Assembly (NCBI GenBank): GCA_013397115.1
Contig: VWZW01001652.1
Span: 1,049,343-1,113,342 of the forward strand
DNA: 64,000 nucleotides
Direction of reading: 5' to 3'
From: Edolisoma coerulescens
Taxonomy: Eukaryota; Chordata; Aves; Passeriformes; Campephagidae
The position numbers were made by a program, and so were the translations under genes. The notes under the pieces were generated by a model. It was not told the DNA's origin and ran no database searches. It saw only the letters and a program-made list of their open reading frames with translations. Shown piece by piece: positions 50,701 to 62,830 of this stretch; the first letter of the stretch is position 1; the number at the start of each line of letters is the position of its first letter.

Positions 50701-52047
50701 GGAAAACTATTTTGAGATCACCATGTTGTGTAGCAGAGAAAGTAGGTGAGTTTGGGTTCATCTCAGCAGTTCCTGCAGTGCAGTTTCTTGAGTGTTTATT
50801 CTTCTGGTAAAAACATAGAAATGGGCTAAGGTTTTGTCTCTGAATGAATAAATGTGAATACAAAATGCATTTTGGAGGCGTTGTGTCTTTAAACTACTAC
50901 TAGTTCACGAGAAAACATGTCACCTCCAGCTGTCAGTGAATGCCCTATTAGTTCAGAAGTGTGGTTGCCTGCTTTGCCTCTGCGCCCTTGCTGGGTGAAC
51001 TGGTGACCCCATCACCTATCACAGTCCTCCAAGTGAACAGTGGCACTGCTCAGCTGTCAGCTCATCATAGAGCAGCTGCAGGCAGAGAGAGGATAAGGCA
51101 ACATGCCTGCCAATCTTTTTTCTTTTTTTCCCTCAGATTTGCAGCTGGTTTGGGGTAGATTTGTATTATGGTAATTGGGAAATCTAATTAGCTATCCTGG
51201 AGTCCTAATTAAGTGACTTTTATGGTTTTAAGATATTTTGAGAATAATCATCTGTGAAAACTTGGGACTCATGTTCCATTTGCATGTGCAATTTTTATGA
51301 CTGTGTGAATAAGTTCTGTAATTGCCTGTAGGAATTTAGAGTGTTTGCCCAAATGGAAGAAATTACAAATACTTCCTAGCATTCAGTTTTTAAGTATCTG
51401 ATTTAAGAATTAGGGGAAAAGCTGAAAGAAAATACTATAATTGAAAAGAAATGCAAGAACAAAAATCACATTCTGTTCACGTAAACTGTCTTTTTTGGCG
51501 ACTTGTGTATCAGTTGGTGGAAAGTTAAAATTTTGCACTGATTTTGACACCTGGTTAACCACCACAGAATGTCCTTGGTGATGAGTAGGTACCCTGGAAT
51601 ATATGCTAATAGTGTTCCGATTAAACAGCATTCACTGCAATTACATCTCATTAGGTAAATAATTTCTGAGGGAGATACACTAATTAAGTGTTTTTGCTCG
51701 TTATGTATTTCATGATTGAGATGAGTTTACTAAATTTACAGCTGTGCAACTAAAGCTTTTTAGAGCTAAACATGCCAATATTTAGAAAACACACAGAAAT
51801 TGCTTATGATCTGTTTTCTTTGTTGCTAATTATGAAGGGTATATAAGGTTTCCTTGGAGCTGCTTTCCGTCCTGTAATGAACAAAATGCTCCTCAAGTGT
51901 TTTGAGATCTTCTGGAACATAAATGATTTTGTAAATGTAAAATACCATTGTTATTCAGTTCTCTGAGCTACCTGAGGCTGCCCAGCAGCTGATTTGCTTA
52001 TTTAAAATAATAGTAAGTTTTCTGTTTTAACATTGTTTTGTTATGTA
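44716..52047. other. 7.3 kb of unique sequence, no gene seen
   Basis: No repeat family recognised. Open frames up to 122 codons (plus, 47991-48359) show a chance composition. A T-rich tract lies at 46757-46798 and a 38-bp-period duplication near 46872. Confidence 0.45.
46872..46931 (+). repeat. 38-bp-period partial tandem duplication
   Basis: TTGGATGTAGTGCCTTGTTC at 46872 recurs as TTGGATGTAAGGCCTTGTTC at 46910, two mismatches over about 22 bp. The intervening sequence is not shared. Confidence 0.75.
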
Positions 52048-52222
52048 TGTGGTGGGTTGGCCCTGGCTGGTCACCAGGTGCCTACCAAAGCCACTCTCTC
52101 CCTCCGTGGCTGGACAGGGTAGAGAAAATACAACCAAAGGCTTGTGGATTGAGATAAGGACAGAGTGGGATCACTCAGCGATTACCATCAGGGGCAGAAC
52201 AGGCTGAGCTTGGAGAAATTAG

Positions 52223-52233
52223 TTTATTTTATT
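52223..52233 (-). promoter_or_regulatory. Polyadenylation signals of the LTR at 52048-53143
   Basis: Two overlapping A(A)TAAA words on the minus strand (AAATAAAATAAAC) lie about 175 bp before the LTR end, placing the R/U5 border near 52205. Confidence 0.55.
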
Positions 52234-52981
52234 TCCAATCAAATCAGAGAATAATGAGAAGAATAAACCAAATCTTGAAACATCTTGCCCCCACCCTTCC
52301 CTTCTTCCCAGGCTCAGCTTCACTCATGATTTTCTCTGCCTCAACACAGGGGGACAGGCAATGGGGGTTGTGATCAGTTCACCACACATTGTCTCTGCTG
52401 TTCTTCCCTCCTCAGGGGAAGGACTCCTCACACTCTTCCCCTGCTCCAGTGTGGGTTCCCTCCCGCAGGAGACGGTCCTCCATGAACTTCTCCAGTGTGA
52501 CACCTTCCCACAGGTTGCAGTTCTTCACAAATTGCTCCATTGTGAATCCCCCACAGTGTGCCATCCTTCAGGAACAGGCTGCTCTGCAGTGGGTCCCCCA
52601 CAGAGCCACAAGTCCTGCCAGCAGACCTGCTCCAGCCTGGGCCCTTCTCTCCATGAGTCCTGCCAAGAGCCTGCTCCAGCACAGGTTTCCCACAGGGTCA
52701 CGGTCTCCTTCAGGCGCAGGCACCTTCTCCAGAGTGGGGTCCTCCACGGGCTGCAGGGGGATCTCTGCTCTACTGTGGAACAACATGGGCTGGAGGGGCA
52801 CAGCTGCTTCCCCATGGTCTTCACCGTGGGCTGCAGGGAAACCTCTGCTCCGGCACCTGGAGCACCTCCTGTCCCTCCTTCTGCACTGACCTTGGTGTCC
52901 ACAAGGCTCTTGCTGTCATGTGTACTCACTCCTTCCTTCTCTGGCTGTGATTGCTACTGTGCAGGATTTTTTCCCCCCTTC

Positions 52982-52988
52982 TTAAATA
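52982..52988 (-). promoter_or_regulatory. TATA-like box of the LTR at 52048-53143
   Basis: TATTTAA on the minus strand, about 155 bp from the LTR start, is followed by GAAGGGG and then the repetitive leader. It is the likely former promoter; current activity is unknown. Confidence 0.55.
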
Positions 52989-53143
52989 CATTATTCCAGA
53001 GGCACTACCACCATCACTGATGGGCTTGACCTTGGCCAGTGATGAGTCTTTCTTGGACACAGAGGAAGCTTCTGGCAGCTTCTCACAGAATCCACCTCTG
53101 TAGCCCCGCTGCCGCAAGAAGTTTGCCGCACAAACCCAATACA

Positions 53144-56100
53144 CTGTGTAAAGCTCTTTAATACAAGCTTGCAATCAGCTGGAACACTTAAGCTCGGAAA
53201 ATATTTTTTTTAATATCTTATGACAACTTATTCCGTGTCTGCATTATGAGCATTTTGTTCCCTCCTGAGCAGAGCCCATTTTGTTAATTTCTTGATTGCA
53301 CTTTACTAGAAGGACACAAAGCATTAGTAGTCTATATGTAGCTAAGAGAACTTTGTTAAATGTTAGCTTTGATACACAGCTTTACTTCCAGCAAATTAGG
53401 CTTCCATACCACACACATGAGCCTATCAGAATGAAAATGTTTTGATGGTTGTCATTTGTGCCTAGGTAAATACCACATCGATTTAGGTAACTCCTGTTAG
53501 AAGCCAAGAGGGGTAGAAAATTAACAACTGAACACAGAGACTCTTGACCTTACCAGATGACAGGCAGGATTGTGATGGATCATGTATTTGGAATCAAGAG
53601 ACAAAGTTCAATTCCCGTTTATCATGGCAGTTTGTCAGACTCCTCCTGCAGAGTTTTCTGACCAATGCCATTTTTCATGGCTCTCATACTGTTTTGGTAG
53701 CTTAATTCAATTTAAATGCCTTCTTCTTCCTGATTTCTTCTTTTGCATTTCAAAATGATTTAAGATTAAATGGTAGATTTGCAGAATTTTTGAACAAATT
53801 AAATTACTTTCTTTCACTTGTTCTCTGTCCTGTGGGCCCTTTATTTCACCTGTGCTCCTCTCAGTGAGATCTCTCTACCCTGGGAAACACTCAGAAGCCA
53901 GAAGGCTTGTTCTACTTTTGTTCCTCTCTTGAAAACATAAAGCTATCACTGTCCAGCCTCCTCTTCTCCTTGTAGCCATTCCTTTCCTGTTAGCAGCCAA
54001 GCAATTCAATTATTCTCTTTTTCGCCTTCACTCCAGCTTCATTCACAGAAGAATCTGGCTGGGTGTTTGTATAACTAACATTTCTGTGTAGTCTTGAGGG
54101 ATATCTGAGCTGTTTCTCAAGGCGGTGAAGCTGAAAACATAAGATTTCTGACAGGCATGTATCATTTTACGGAGATTGTCCTTTCAGAAATATTCCTCTG
54201 TGGTTGCCAAAGTCTTTGTGGATGGTCTTGTCTGTGATGTCTGGAAGGAAACCAGAAGGTCAAAGCAGACACTTCGGAATCGTGGGCTTCTTCCTGAAAG
54301 TGCCTCTGAAAGCTTCATTATATATGTACAAACAGAGTACAACTGGGTGCAAATGCAGAAGAAATGCAATCATCCTTATGTTTTATGTTTCTTGCTCTGA
54401 CACTTGGGACTTCCTGGGGAGGTTGCAGAACCCTGAAAACCTTCCCAGTCTAAAAAAATCTAATTTCCCCTATCGCCAGTCCATACACAGTGCCTTTCCC
54501 CTCAAGTCCCAGAATTTTCAAGCAGACTTCTGAAACATACATGCAGGAGATGACATGTGCCTTACTACAAGGAGATTATCCAGAGATGGAGAGGGTTAAT
54601 GACTCCCACTTGTGCTGTCCAGATCAGAGGGTGCAGTCAGGCTCAAGCGCCTCCTGCATGCCAGCACACCCAGATTTGGTGTTCCTTCACTGCTACGGTT
54701 AATCCCCTTTTTTTCCTCCCCCACTCTTTTATGATAAGTGAGTGGTGAAAATATTTAGCTTCCAATAAGGAGTTTGTCTTATCTGAGCAGAAAATGACCT
54801 GGAAGTCAGATCTGCCTGTATTAATTTATATAACTAGGTGACATAGAGAGAAACAAAGATTAGATATATCACAGATTAGCAGGTTGACTTTAGCATATTT
54901 TTGTAAATTTTTTTCTTTTCATACTATTCTCAATAACTTGGAAATAAAATTCTGAAACAGTTCTAACATGATCTCAACAATTCTCAAGCTTCTTTTTTTT
55001 TTTCTCACCTCAGAAGTTTGCCTCTTTAAAGGGTTTGCAATGAGAAAGGCTGGGTTACATTTTAGTGTAGTCTCTATGCATGTATAAGAATATAGGAATA
55101 GCAAAGCAAATCACAATTAATCCGTGTGTGTAGGCAGGTAGAGAAGGCATTTTGTGAGTTTACTTGGTAAGTCATTGACTTTCTAATGCATCTTGATATT
55201 TTCCTACCAAAAATCCTATTACAACTTGGTGTAGCAACGGGAAATGGCATTCCTAATATTTCAGACATACTGCTGTAAGTTTGAAAGAGTTACTATGGCT
55301 TAAGCATAAACTAACTAATTAAAAATTAGGGCCAGCAAAACTGTGTGAAGAACTGTAGGGTAATTTCCATCCTTGTTTTAATTTGGGAGGAAGGTGTTTA
55401 ATGTGCAGTCATAAGTTTTTATTTCTCCTCATTTTTCTTTTATTGCCTTTTAAATTTGTCTACCTACACAAGCAAATTTGTATTTAGGTGTTTGTTAGTG
55501 ATAAAGCCCAATGAACCAATTGATTTAATTGAGCTTAAAATTTAGATTTGCAGATATTCTCTAACCTTTTCAGTTCTTCACCATTTGGAATTACATTTAC
55601 AGTTTTGTTCTGTTAGAGAGAATGGGCTTAGGAATCATGCAAAAAAATGATAGGTGAAAAAAGGCCTGAACCTCTCCCTTTAGCTGTTGGAGAGTTGACA
55701 AATATGTCCAGAAATTTCTGTATGCAGACTGACAGCATATGGCATTATTAAGCCAAAACCAAATATTTAATTCTCTATGCTTCGTAAACAAAAGAACTTT
55801 AATGTATTTTGCTTTGTACAGTGACCACAAACTACCCAAGGATGTAACTCTTAAGCTGAGATTTGAAATGTGGCTGCGAATTAGGTACTAAGTTAACCAG
55901 TGACTACGTTGTTGCAATGATTTATTGCCACCGCATAACTGTGCAATAACAGTCATGGTCACAGTTCACAGAGGCGTAGTTGGCTATTTTTTTGCCTGGG
56001 TGGCTTTTCTCATGTTCATCAGAAGCTTATCAGGCCCTTTGTGCAATAAAGAAAAGTCAGCTGAACCTCAGCCTAAGGAACTCTCAGATGGCAACTCCAC

Positions 56101-58460
56101 AATGAGTCTGGTCTTGGATTCTTTCTAGCACTTGGATTTTTCTTACATTTACCGTTCAACTACTCCAGTCATCATTTCTTTCAATCAGCAGCATACAGAT
56201 CCCTGATATCAGGATCCCTTACTATTGATTCCCTGTCACACAAAAGAATGGTTTGCCACAAATTTAATCTAATTCCAACTCATGTTAGACTTACTATATG
56301 CTTCATCATTTCACAAAGTTTCCTATAGGTTAATCCATATTGCCTCATTGGGGACTATACCCCTTTTCAGTTATGGCCTGGTACTGTCCACAGGTTTTAG
56401 TCAGGATTGAGGCCACTGGTGAAAGATGTTTGATGATGTGTGAGCTTCTGTTGAACTGCTATTTACGGTGCCAGATATTCTGGCTTTGATTTCCTAGAAA
56501 TGACTCATTCAGCACAGTGTGCTTCTGCAGTGTTGGAAACTAGAGTTATTCTTTTACCTGTGAAGTACTTTTCTCAGCTTTTTAGTAGAGATACTCTAGT
56601 AACATCCACACAAATGCATCACAGAGACGTTCATGCTCCATGGGAACTGGGCCCTGTACTTCTCCAGGCTAGATGTCAAGGAAAGGTTAAAAAATTAACA
56701 GCCCTGAGAGTAAAGCTGGGCTAAACATCATGTACTTGAGCTAATTTTTAAGCTAACCTGAACAATGAACATCTTAATTTTTGTCATTATCGTCACAAGT
56801 CTAACTTCTTGGCACCAAATTACAGTGCTTAAGGTTCTTGCCATGGCATTCTCAAGACACCTAAGAGCAGTGCGAAGCCTGCTTTGAAATGCTCCCCAAG
56901 AACTTTGGTTTTTTCTGTCAAGGTCAATAGTCTCAGGCAATTTTTCAGCTAAGGTGATATAGCATCAAATGCATAGATGAGCTGACAGACAATCATATGC
57001 CATAAGATCTGTTTCTGCATGTTCTCAACCTTGGCTGAGTTGATTAACCTTACTTAGACATTTCCTCCAGTTTTGTAGTAGAGATAGCGGTATTAAAGAG
57101 GTTTAGAGATGATCTGCAAAAGTTGAGGGTCTACTTCCTGCTATATTGTGATTATTTTCCCCTTTGCTAGTCTTCCAACTTTCAGACAGTATATTTTTCT
57201 TTAAGTGCATCAGAAGGTTTTTACTGACCTACTTAGTGAAGTGACAAAGTGACTTTCAATGCTAGCTCCAAGGAATTACTTTTACTATCAACTTCCTCCT
57301 CTTATTTTATAATTTTAATTAATTCCAGCATGAAGAATTTAGAAATATTACCTTCTTGAATTAATATTTTCATTCTTCATATCCTGAAAATATGGTTTTA
57401 TCAGCTGTAGAGGAAACTGTTGATTTTCTAAATCTGAGACAGACTAAAAGCAGAGAAGGGTTTTTTTAATCAGGATACAGTCTTCAAGATGTGTTGCTAT
57501 AATCACTTACATATGGCCACTTCTTAAAAATATAATCAGTGGGGCTATAGCCTTTTCTCCTCCCACACCTACACTTAACACCATAAATTGAAAACCTCTG
57601 GGTTTTGGTGTTTTTTTTTTTTTTTCCTTTTTCCATTTTTCCCTTTTTTTTCATGTTAGTAACACACACTTCAAGTGATATTTGTAAGACAGAAATGCAG
57701 TTCCTTGTCTTAGCTAACAACAGTACTGAAAGATTGCGTTTTAAAATAGAAATATTCTAAACTGGGCACCTGAGACATAAGCCCCTTTCCTAATTTTGGT
57801 TGAATTGAAGGATTCACATCTCTGGTTCCATAGTCGCTTGTACACTCTCTTTCTAATACTGCCTAAACTCAGAGAGATGTGTTTTTCCAGTTTTGACTCT
57901 AAGCTAATGCTTTACAAGGACAGCATGTCTGTAAGGTTTTACTGCTCAGGAGTGTATGCATTTTTTTAGATTTATGAGGCTTCAACCAACATCAGGGTCC
58001 CCTTGTGATAGAAAACACACAGTGGGAATCTTGGGTTTCAGGAATTTGTACTGAACAAACAAAGCAGACTCTGTCTCAAACCAGGCGGTGTGCCAAGGTG
58101 GAGGGCAGCTCAGGGGCTTGCTGGAGCTCAGACAGGAATTGAGCTGAGCTGGGCAGAACAGAGCTCAGATTTGCACAGTGCTAAACCACAATTTTAACTG
58201 CAAAACTTCAAAGTACCATTGTAAAATTTTGATCCTGCTGAATCCACACACAAATCCTGATGTTGATTAGGCTTTAAACCTAGGCCTGAATACTAGACAA
58301 GATAAAATCTAGTGGTACATCTGAGACCTGATTCCTCTTTTTATATCCATTAAAATATCTCTGTCTTGGCTCAGATGGTTCAGAAAGGCTAATGAAAACA
58401 CAGCATTGCAGATTCTTGAGACTTAGCATATGTCTTCTCATCTGGTCTTTAGTCCTCTGT
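53144..58460. other. Unique sequence; one weak exon-like frame near 54188
   Basis: A frame at 54188-54400 (plus) follows a TGTCCTTTCAG acceptor-like site, and another plus frame of 109 codons (54204-54533) overlaps it. Neither is recognised and they compete for the same bases, so both are left uncalled. A 15-T run lies at 57611-57625. No repeats are recognised. Confidence 0.4.
57611..57625 (+). repeat. Poly-T run (15) in a T-rich tract
   Basis: Fifteen T are followed by further C/T-rich sequence to about 57652. It is low complexity and could be the reverse of a retroposon tail, but no retroposed body is recognised on its left. Confidence 0.85.
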
Positions 58461-58472
58461 GCTTTTTGCTAG

Positions 58473-58666
58473 TTGTAATGCAGAAATACTAATGCTTGCA
58501 AGAGACATACTAAATTTCCTGCAATTAGAACAGAAAATTCAGATTTCATTTTCTTGTAAAACGAGGCCAAAGACAGAAATACAGAAGGAGCTCCATGAGC
58601 AATTTAAAAGTGAGTTGAGGACAGTTAAGCTGTTAAATGAAATGGTCCAAAGACATGTGCAGTCAG
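58473..58666 (+). CDS. Candidate internal coding exon, coiled-coil-like peptide
   Basis: A pyrimidine-rich stretch ending CTTTTTGCTAG (AG at 58471-58472) precedes an open segment ending at CAGTCAG|GTACCT (58666|58667). That gives a 194-bp exon, which does not preserve frame if skipped. The frame encodes about 64 residues rich in Glu/Lys/Gln/Leu with heptad-like spacing, including MLARDILNFLQLEQKIQ and KELHEQFKSELRTVKLLNEM, as in coiled-coil or centrosomal-type proteins. This is the most protein-like non-repeat frame in the window. The donor departs from consensus at +4 to +6, no partner exon was found and I cannot name a family. A decayed exon or a chance frame remains possible. Confidence 0.33.
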
Positions 58667-58689
58667 GTACCTCTGTGATGAGTAGCTGA

Positions 58690-61600
58690 AAAAAGCTGCA
58701 ACTGAAGCATGGTCTTTTAGAGAGTTTTAATATTAGGGTTGTTGAATTGTTCACGAAGTTTTCTAAATGGGCAACTAATAACATAGAGAAAGTTGCTTCT
58801 TAATATTTATATTTAGTCCTTGGCTCACAGTTTGAATTCAAAGATATCAGCATGTGTTTACTTCTGCCAAATACATTTTGACGTTTGTTTTTAGGGAGGT
58901 TAAGTCTGATGAAAATGTCAATTAGCAACAGCTCACAGAGCATACACAGAGATAATGGAAATAGCCCGTGAACATGGGACCCTGGCTTAAACCCCTCTAT
59001 TCACAAGTGTGCTGTTCTCCTTCAGATCGAGTGTACCCATTCAGCCCACATTATGGATCTCAGTTGCTCATCAGGATTGAGATGAAATCTGAAGAACTGT
59101 GCTCTGTCAACATGTAACATTTCTTCATGCTGGCCTGTGTGCAGTCTTGGGCTGCTGAAGGCTGGAATATATCAGATTGTAGAATATGTCAGATGTCTCT
59201 ATCACGCAGCAGAAGGTTCTCAGTATCTCCAGCTGGCTCTTGCTTCCTTTTCTGCTTTTAGTTTAATCACAGCCGTTCTGGCTGTGTTTTCAGAGTTGTA
59301 GGTACGCAGCATGGTAGCAAACTTTCAAGCAGAAAAGGTCACTTAGTTGTGTTTGCCTCACGGAGCTGCAGACATTTCCTCCACTGTTTAGATTAGCGAG
59401 GAAACCTCTTTTCCTCTTCTGTGCTGCACATGATGGGGAGCATGCTTTATGAATACTCAGGGTGAGTGTTTTGCAGAGTTATGCTGTGAGGAGATTCTGT
59501 TGTACAAATACTGAATCAAAAGCTTTTTCCAAGGACTGACTCCAAATTCTGTATGGTCCAGAGTGAAATTCTGTTCCCTGTTTGCCTTCCTTCACAAGCA
59601 CTTCTGGACTATTTATCTGACAACTGCAGTCAAATAGTAGTACTATTAGAAGCAAAAACAAATAATAGAAGTAATGCTAATGGAAATAAATCGAATAACA
59701 ATCATATTAGTTACAGTAAAAGTCGTAGTTAGGGTTGTTATGCAGACAGAAAATGCCAATCACTTTTCTTTGCCTTGGAGATACGAAAGAACCCATGTAA
59801 CTTTCAAATGTTCAGAAGACCTACAGTATTATAAAAATAAATTATAAGAATAGAGAAGAAATTAAGTCTTTAGCATCTAATACCTATACCTATAACATTA
59901 TCCAGATGCAAACCTTCTGACCTTTTAATAAATGGCACTTGGGTGTATTGAATTGAAACCACTTAGAGTGAGTGGGGGTAGCTCCTGTCCTAATGTGTAT
60001 TCACAGAAGCTGTAACTTAGCCACAGAACTAGAGGGAAAAAGTACATGAAGGAATTAGAACAATAATGTATTAGGAATTCATCACAAAACACCTATAGTT
60101 TGTTTGCTTTTACACCAGTTAGAATGAAAAATGTGCTGTGAATTGAATGAGATGGAATTCAAAAGGGAACCCTTACTTCCTCCAGCCTGGCAGGAATTTT
60201 TCAGTCTTATTGACCCAACTCCAAGGCTCTATATGTAATTTCTTCCTCAATCTGAATGTAAAAATGACTAAGGTAAGCACTGAAAATAAATAAGTTGGCC
60301 AAAAGGTGTGAAGTGATTTTTTAAAAAAAAATAAGAATATGTTATTGTAATGTTTTTTTAAGTATAATTTTTTCCTCCAGAAAAAGCCCCCAATTTTTTC
60401 TTTGTGATCTTGTGAATCCTTTGGGTTTGTATAGTCTTCATGAGTCAGTGGCTGTAACAGGAAGCCAGCTATTCTTATTTTATCAGTTCTGACCTTACTT
60501 GGCTGCTTGAGGATAAGAGAGCATAGGAATGGCTGAAAAGCAGTATTTGCTCTAAGCCTGCAGCTGTGAAAGATGATGATCTAATTTCTATTGACTCTAC
60601 TTATGATGGTCAAAATCATTATTCAAGGAACAGCAAACATGGCTCTTTATGCCCTGAAGCCAACAGACCAGCTTGAAGTGGGAAGCTCCAAAGGGAAATT
60701 ATGCAATGGGTACTCTAACCTGTTCAATTTCTTAGCCACAGAAACTACAGAATAACTGGTGATCCACTTCAAAATTAAAAAGAATGTACAAACAAAAGCA
60801 AGGCCACCAAAAATTGCATTTTGGTCTGTGTCATGGGCTATGTTTTGTCCAGACAATTTAGTGTGATTACTAGTGGCACAATAGTTTAAGCTTTAATGGG
60901 GTATTCTTTGTCTTATGTAAGGTTGTGCAAGCTCCCAGTTTCAGTAGGAGGTTTATTCAGAGTGTGTCAGACCCATAAGCAGCTGTTCTGTCTTTCCCAA
61001 TGGCTACTTGCATTGTCCCTCCCTAAAAGGGGTGAATCTCAGCCAAAAGTTGCTGTCAGCCAGGTTCTGGCCAGGTTTCTTTTTTCTCCTTCCTTTTTTT
61101 TTTTTTTTTAAGTAACGTTACAAAAGAAGCAAGTTATAAATTAGATATAGTAAGTATCGTATATACTGGGTATTACTAGGCAGTGCATTCGTTTATGGCT
61201 GATCAATATCTGTTCATCAATGAGTGTGACAGTAAACAGATTAGCATAACAAGTATCTGCAAAATAAGTATTGATCCATTACCATTTTCTGAAAAATAGT
61301 TATAACTGTGTTTGCCTGTAGAAAGAATTATCAATATTTAATCCAGAAGCTCTGTAGGTTCTTGTGAACAGTAATCAATAAGTTTTTATTTCAGCATGTT
61401 ATGCAGATTAGCAGTGTTGACATTTTCCTGTTGTTTTTGGTTTAAAGAATAGTCAGTGCTGTTAATTTTTGGTATCCACTGGACATCACTACCTATATAT
61501 CTCCACAGGGATCTTTATATACCTTAAAAATTAATTATTCAATGGCTTTAACCGCAGTGCCTGACTTAAAAAACTCAACTAAATTGTCACTTTACATACC

Positions 61601-62414
61601 TGTAGAAAAAGTATTCCAATGGATTTGTGTAATCTTCATTAATGAAATACAAGAAGAGAAGCAGTGCTGTGAAGGATATTGGTAAGATAGTTTGATTGTT
61701 GTCAGAATCAGGAATAGAGCTCTGATCTCAGTTCTTGCCAAGGTGACTTAGTTGACATACTATAAAAGATTTATTGGATGCTTGACATTTCTTTTTGTTA
61801 TTTTCCGTCCAGCATGTCCCTGTTAAAGAACAGATGAAATATTTGTGTTTGGTGGGTGCCGTGACAATTTTGCAAGTCAGTGATATCTTCTCTGTTCCTT
61901 GAACTTTGTCATGAAAAGGGATATGAAGAATACAGCTGCAAATTTTCTTGATACAGGAGTAAATAATAATCTATCTCAGGAAAAAGTTACGCATTAAAAA
62001 TGTCAAAAAGGTGGTTTTTTTCCATACAAAGGGTTTTTTTCCTGGATGGGAGTGGATTTGGAATTAATTTATGATGAAATCTCTCAGTTTGTGAGACCAC
62101 AAGAGATTATCTGTGTAGCACAGATACAATGGCAGAAAAGAAGGCTGTAAAGGACTAGAAAAGTTCATGTACTCTAGACAGGTATTTGTTTAATTTTTTC
62201 TTTCAAAAGCTTTAGTTTTTCAGTTAGAAATCCTGTCCTTTTGATATCTATGATAGTACTTTCCTATCTTAAACTTTATACATTTTTTTCATGAAGTTTA
62301 AGTTCCGTCTCTCTTATTACACCACAAGCCTTCTTTTTGTTGTTACTGACTGTCATCATTTTCTCTCAAGCCTTGTCCTTCTCCACCCCTCTACACCCCT
62401 GGCTCATGTAATCT
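58690..62414. other. Unique AT-rich sequence, no gene seen
   Basis: No repeat family and no convincing exon. A 16-T run lies at 61094-61109. Open frames are at most 71 codons. Confidence 0.5.
61094..61109 (+). repeat. Poly-T run (16)
   Basis: Sixteen T follow a C/T-rich stretch and precede AAGTAACG. No recognisable retroposon is attached. Confidence 0.85.
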
Positions 62415-62830
62415 TTTCAAGGTTAGACTAAACAAATCCAATTATTTCAGTCTTACTTAATTGCTTGTGTTTTGAAGAGGCCTCATCATTCCTTTTTCTC
62501 CACTCTGGATTGTCTCCAATCTGATACACATGATTTTTTTGAAGTGCGGTACATAAAATAAGGCATTAGACTTCAACTCTAGTTTTAGTAGGTAGAATGC
62601 AAGAATTCTGGTGTCTGATAATGTTTTTGCCATTTAAGTGTTTGTCTAATATTTGACTTTAAAAAAAAAAAAAATGTATTTTCTAATAGCATCTCACTGC
62701 TCATTCACCTACAATTCGTAGTCTGTTGTAGTTCCTGGGATCTGTCTTGAAGACCTATTACCTTGTCAGTCTTTCACTGTCTGGTATTTCCTGTTTGTGA
62801 AAATGGCTATTTTTCCAAAAGTACGGAGCA
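62415..62830 (-). mobile_element. Ancient CR1/L3-like LINE relic, minus strand
   Basis: The plus strand shows blocks in the order of the reverse complement of old amniote CR1/L3-type LINEs: GGTTAGACTAAACAAATCCA, TTTCAGTCTTACTT, TTTTTCTCCACTCTGGATTG, TCTCCAATCTGATACAC, TTGAAGTGCGGTACATAAAA, and after an A14 run ATCTCACTGCTCATTCACCT and TGTCAGTCTTTCACTGTCTG. Divergence is much higher than in the other CR1 copies and no frame survives. The assignment rests on remembered family pattern and ordered short matches, so the exact subfamily is open. Confidence 0.6.
62661..62674 (+). repeat. Poly-A run (14) inside the ancient LINE relic
   Basis: Fourteen A interrupt the LINE-like alignment. It may be a later expansion or a small insertion. 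Confidence 0.85.

Larger units (their letters stand above)
52048..53143 (-). mobile_element. ERVL-like solo LTR, about 1.1 kb, minus strand
   Basis: On the minus strand it begins TGTATTGGGTTTGTG at 53143 and ends GGGCCAACCCACCACA at 52048. U3 is short, with TATTTAA at 52982-52988. A long transcribed part of about 750 bp follows, built of diverged 60-80 bp units around GCTGGAGCAGG-like and CTGCAGCCC-like words. AATAAA signals lie at 52223-52233, then U5 to the end. No clean target-site duplication was found (ATGTA on the left, CTGTG on the right). The 5' end is homologous to 3826-3994. Frames of 219 and 166 codons (plus) and 134 codons (minus) stay open through the GC-rich repeats but resemble no retroviral protein. 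Confidence 0.85.

Noticed and set aside
52361..53020. 219-codon plus-strand open frame, the longest in the window
   Set aside because: It lies wholly inside the minus-strand LTR, antisense, and stays open because of GC-rich repeat units. No recognisable protein features.
54188..54533. Two overlapping plus frames after a CTTTCAG acceptor-like site
   Set aside because: Both frames are equally open, neither has a recognisable motif, and no donor supports an exon.
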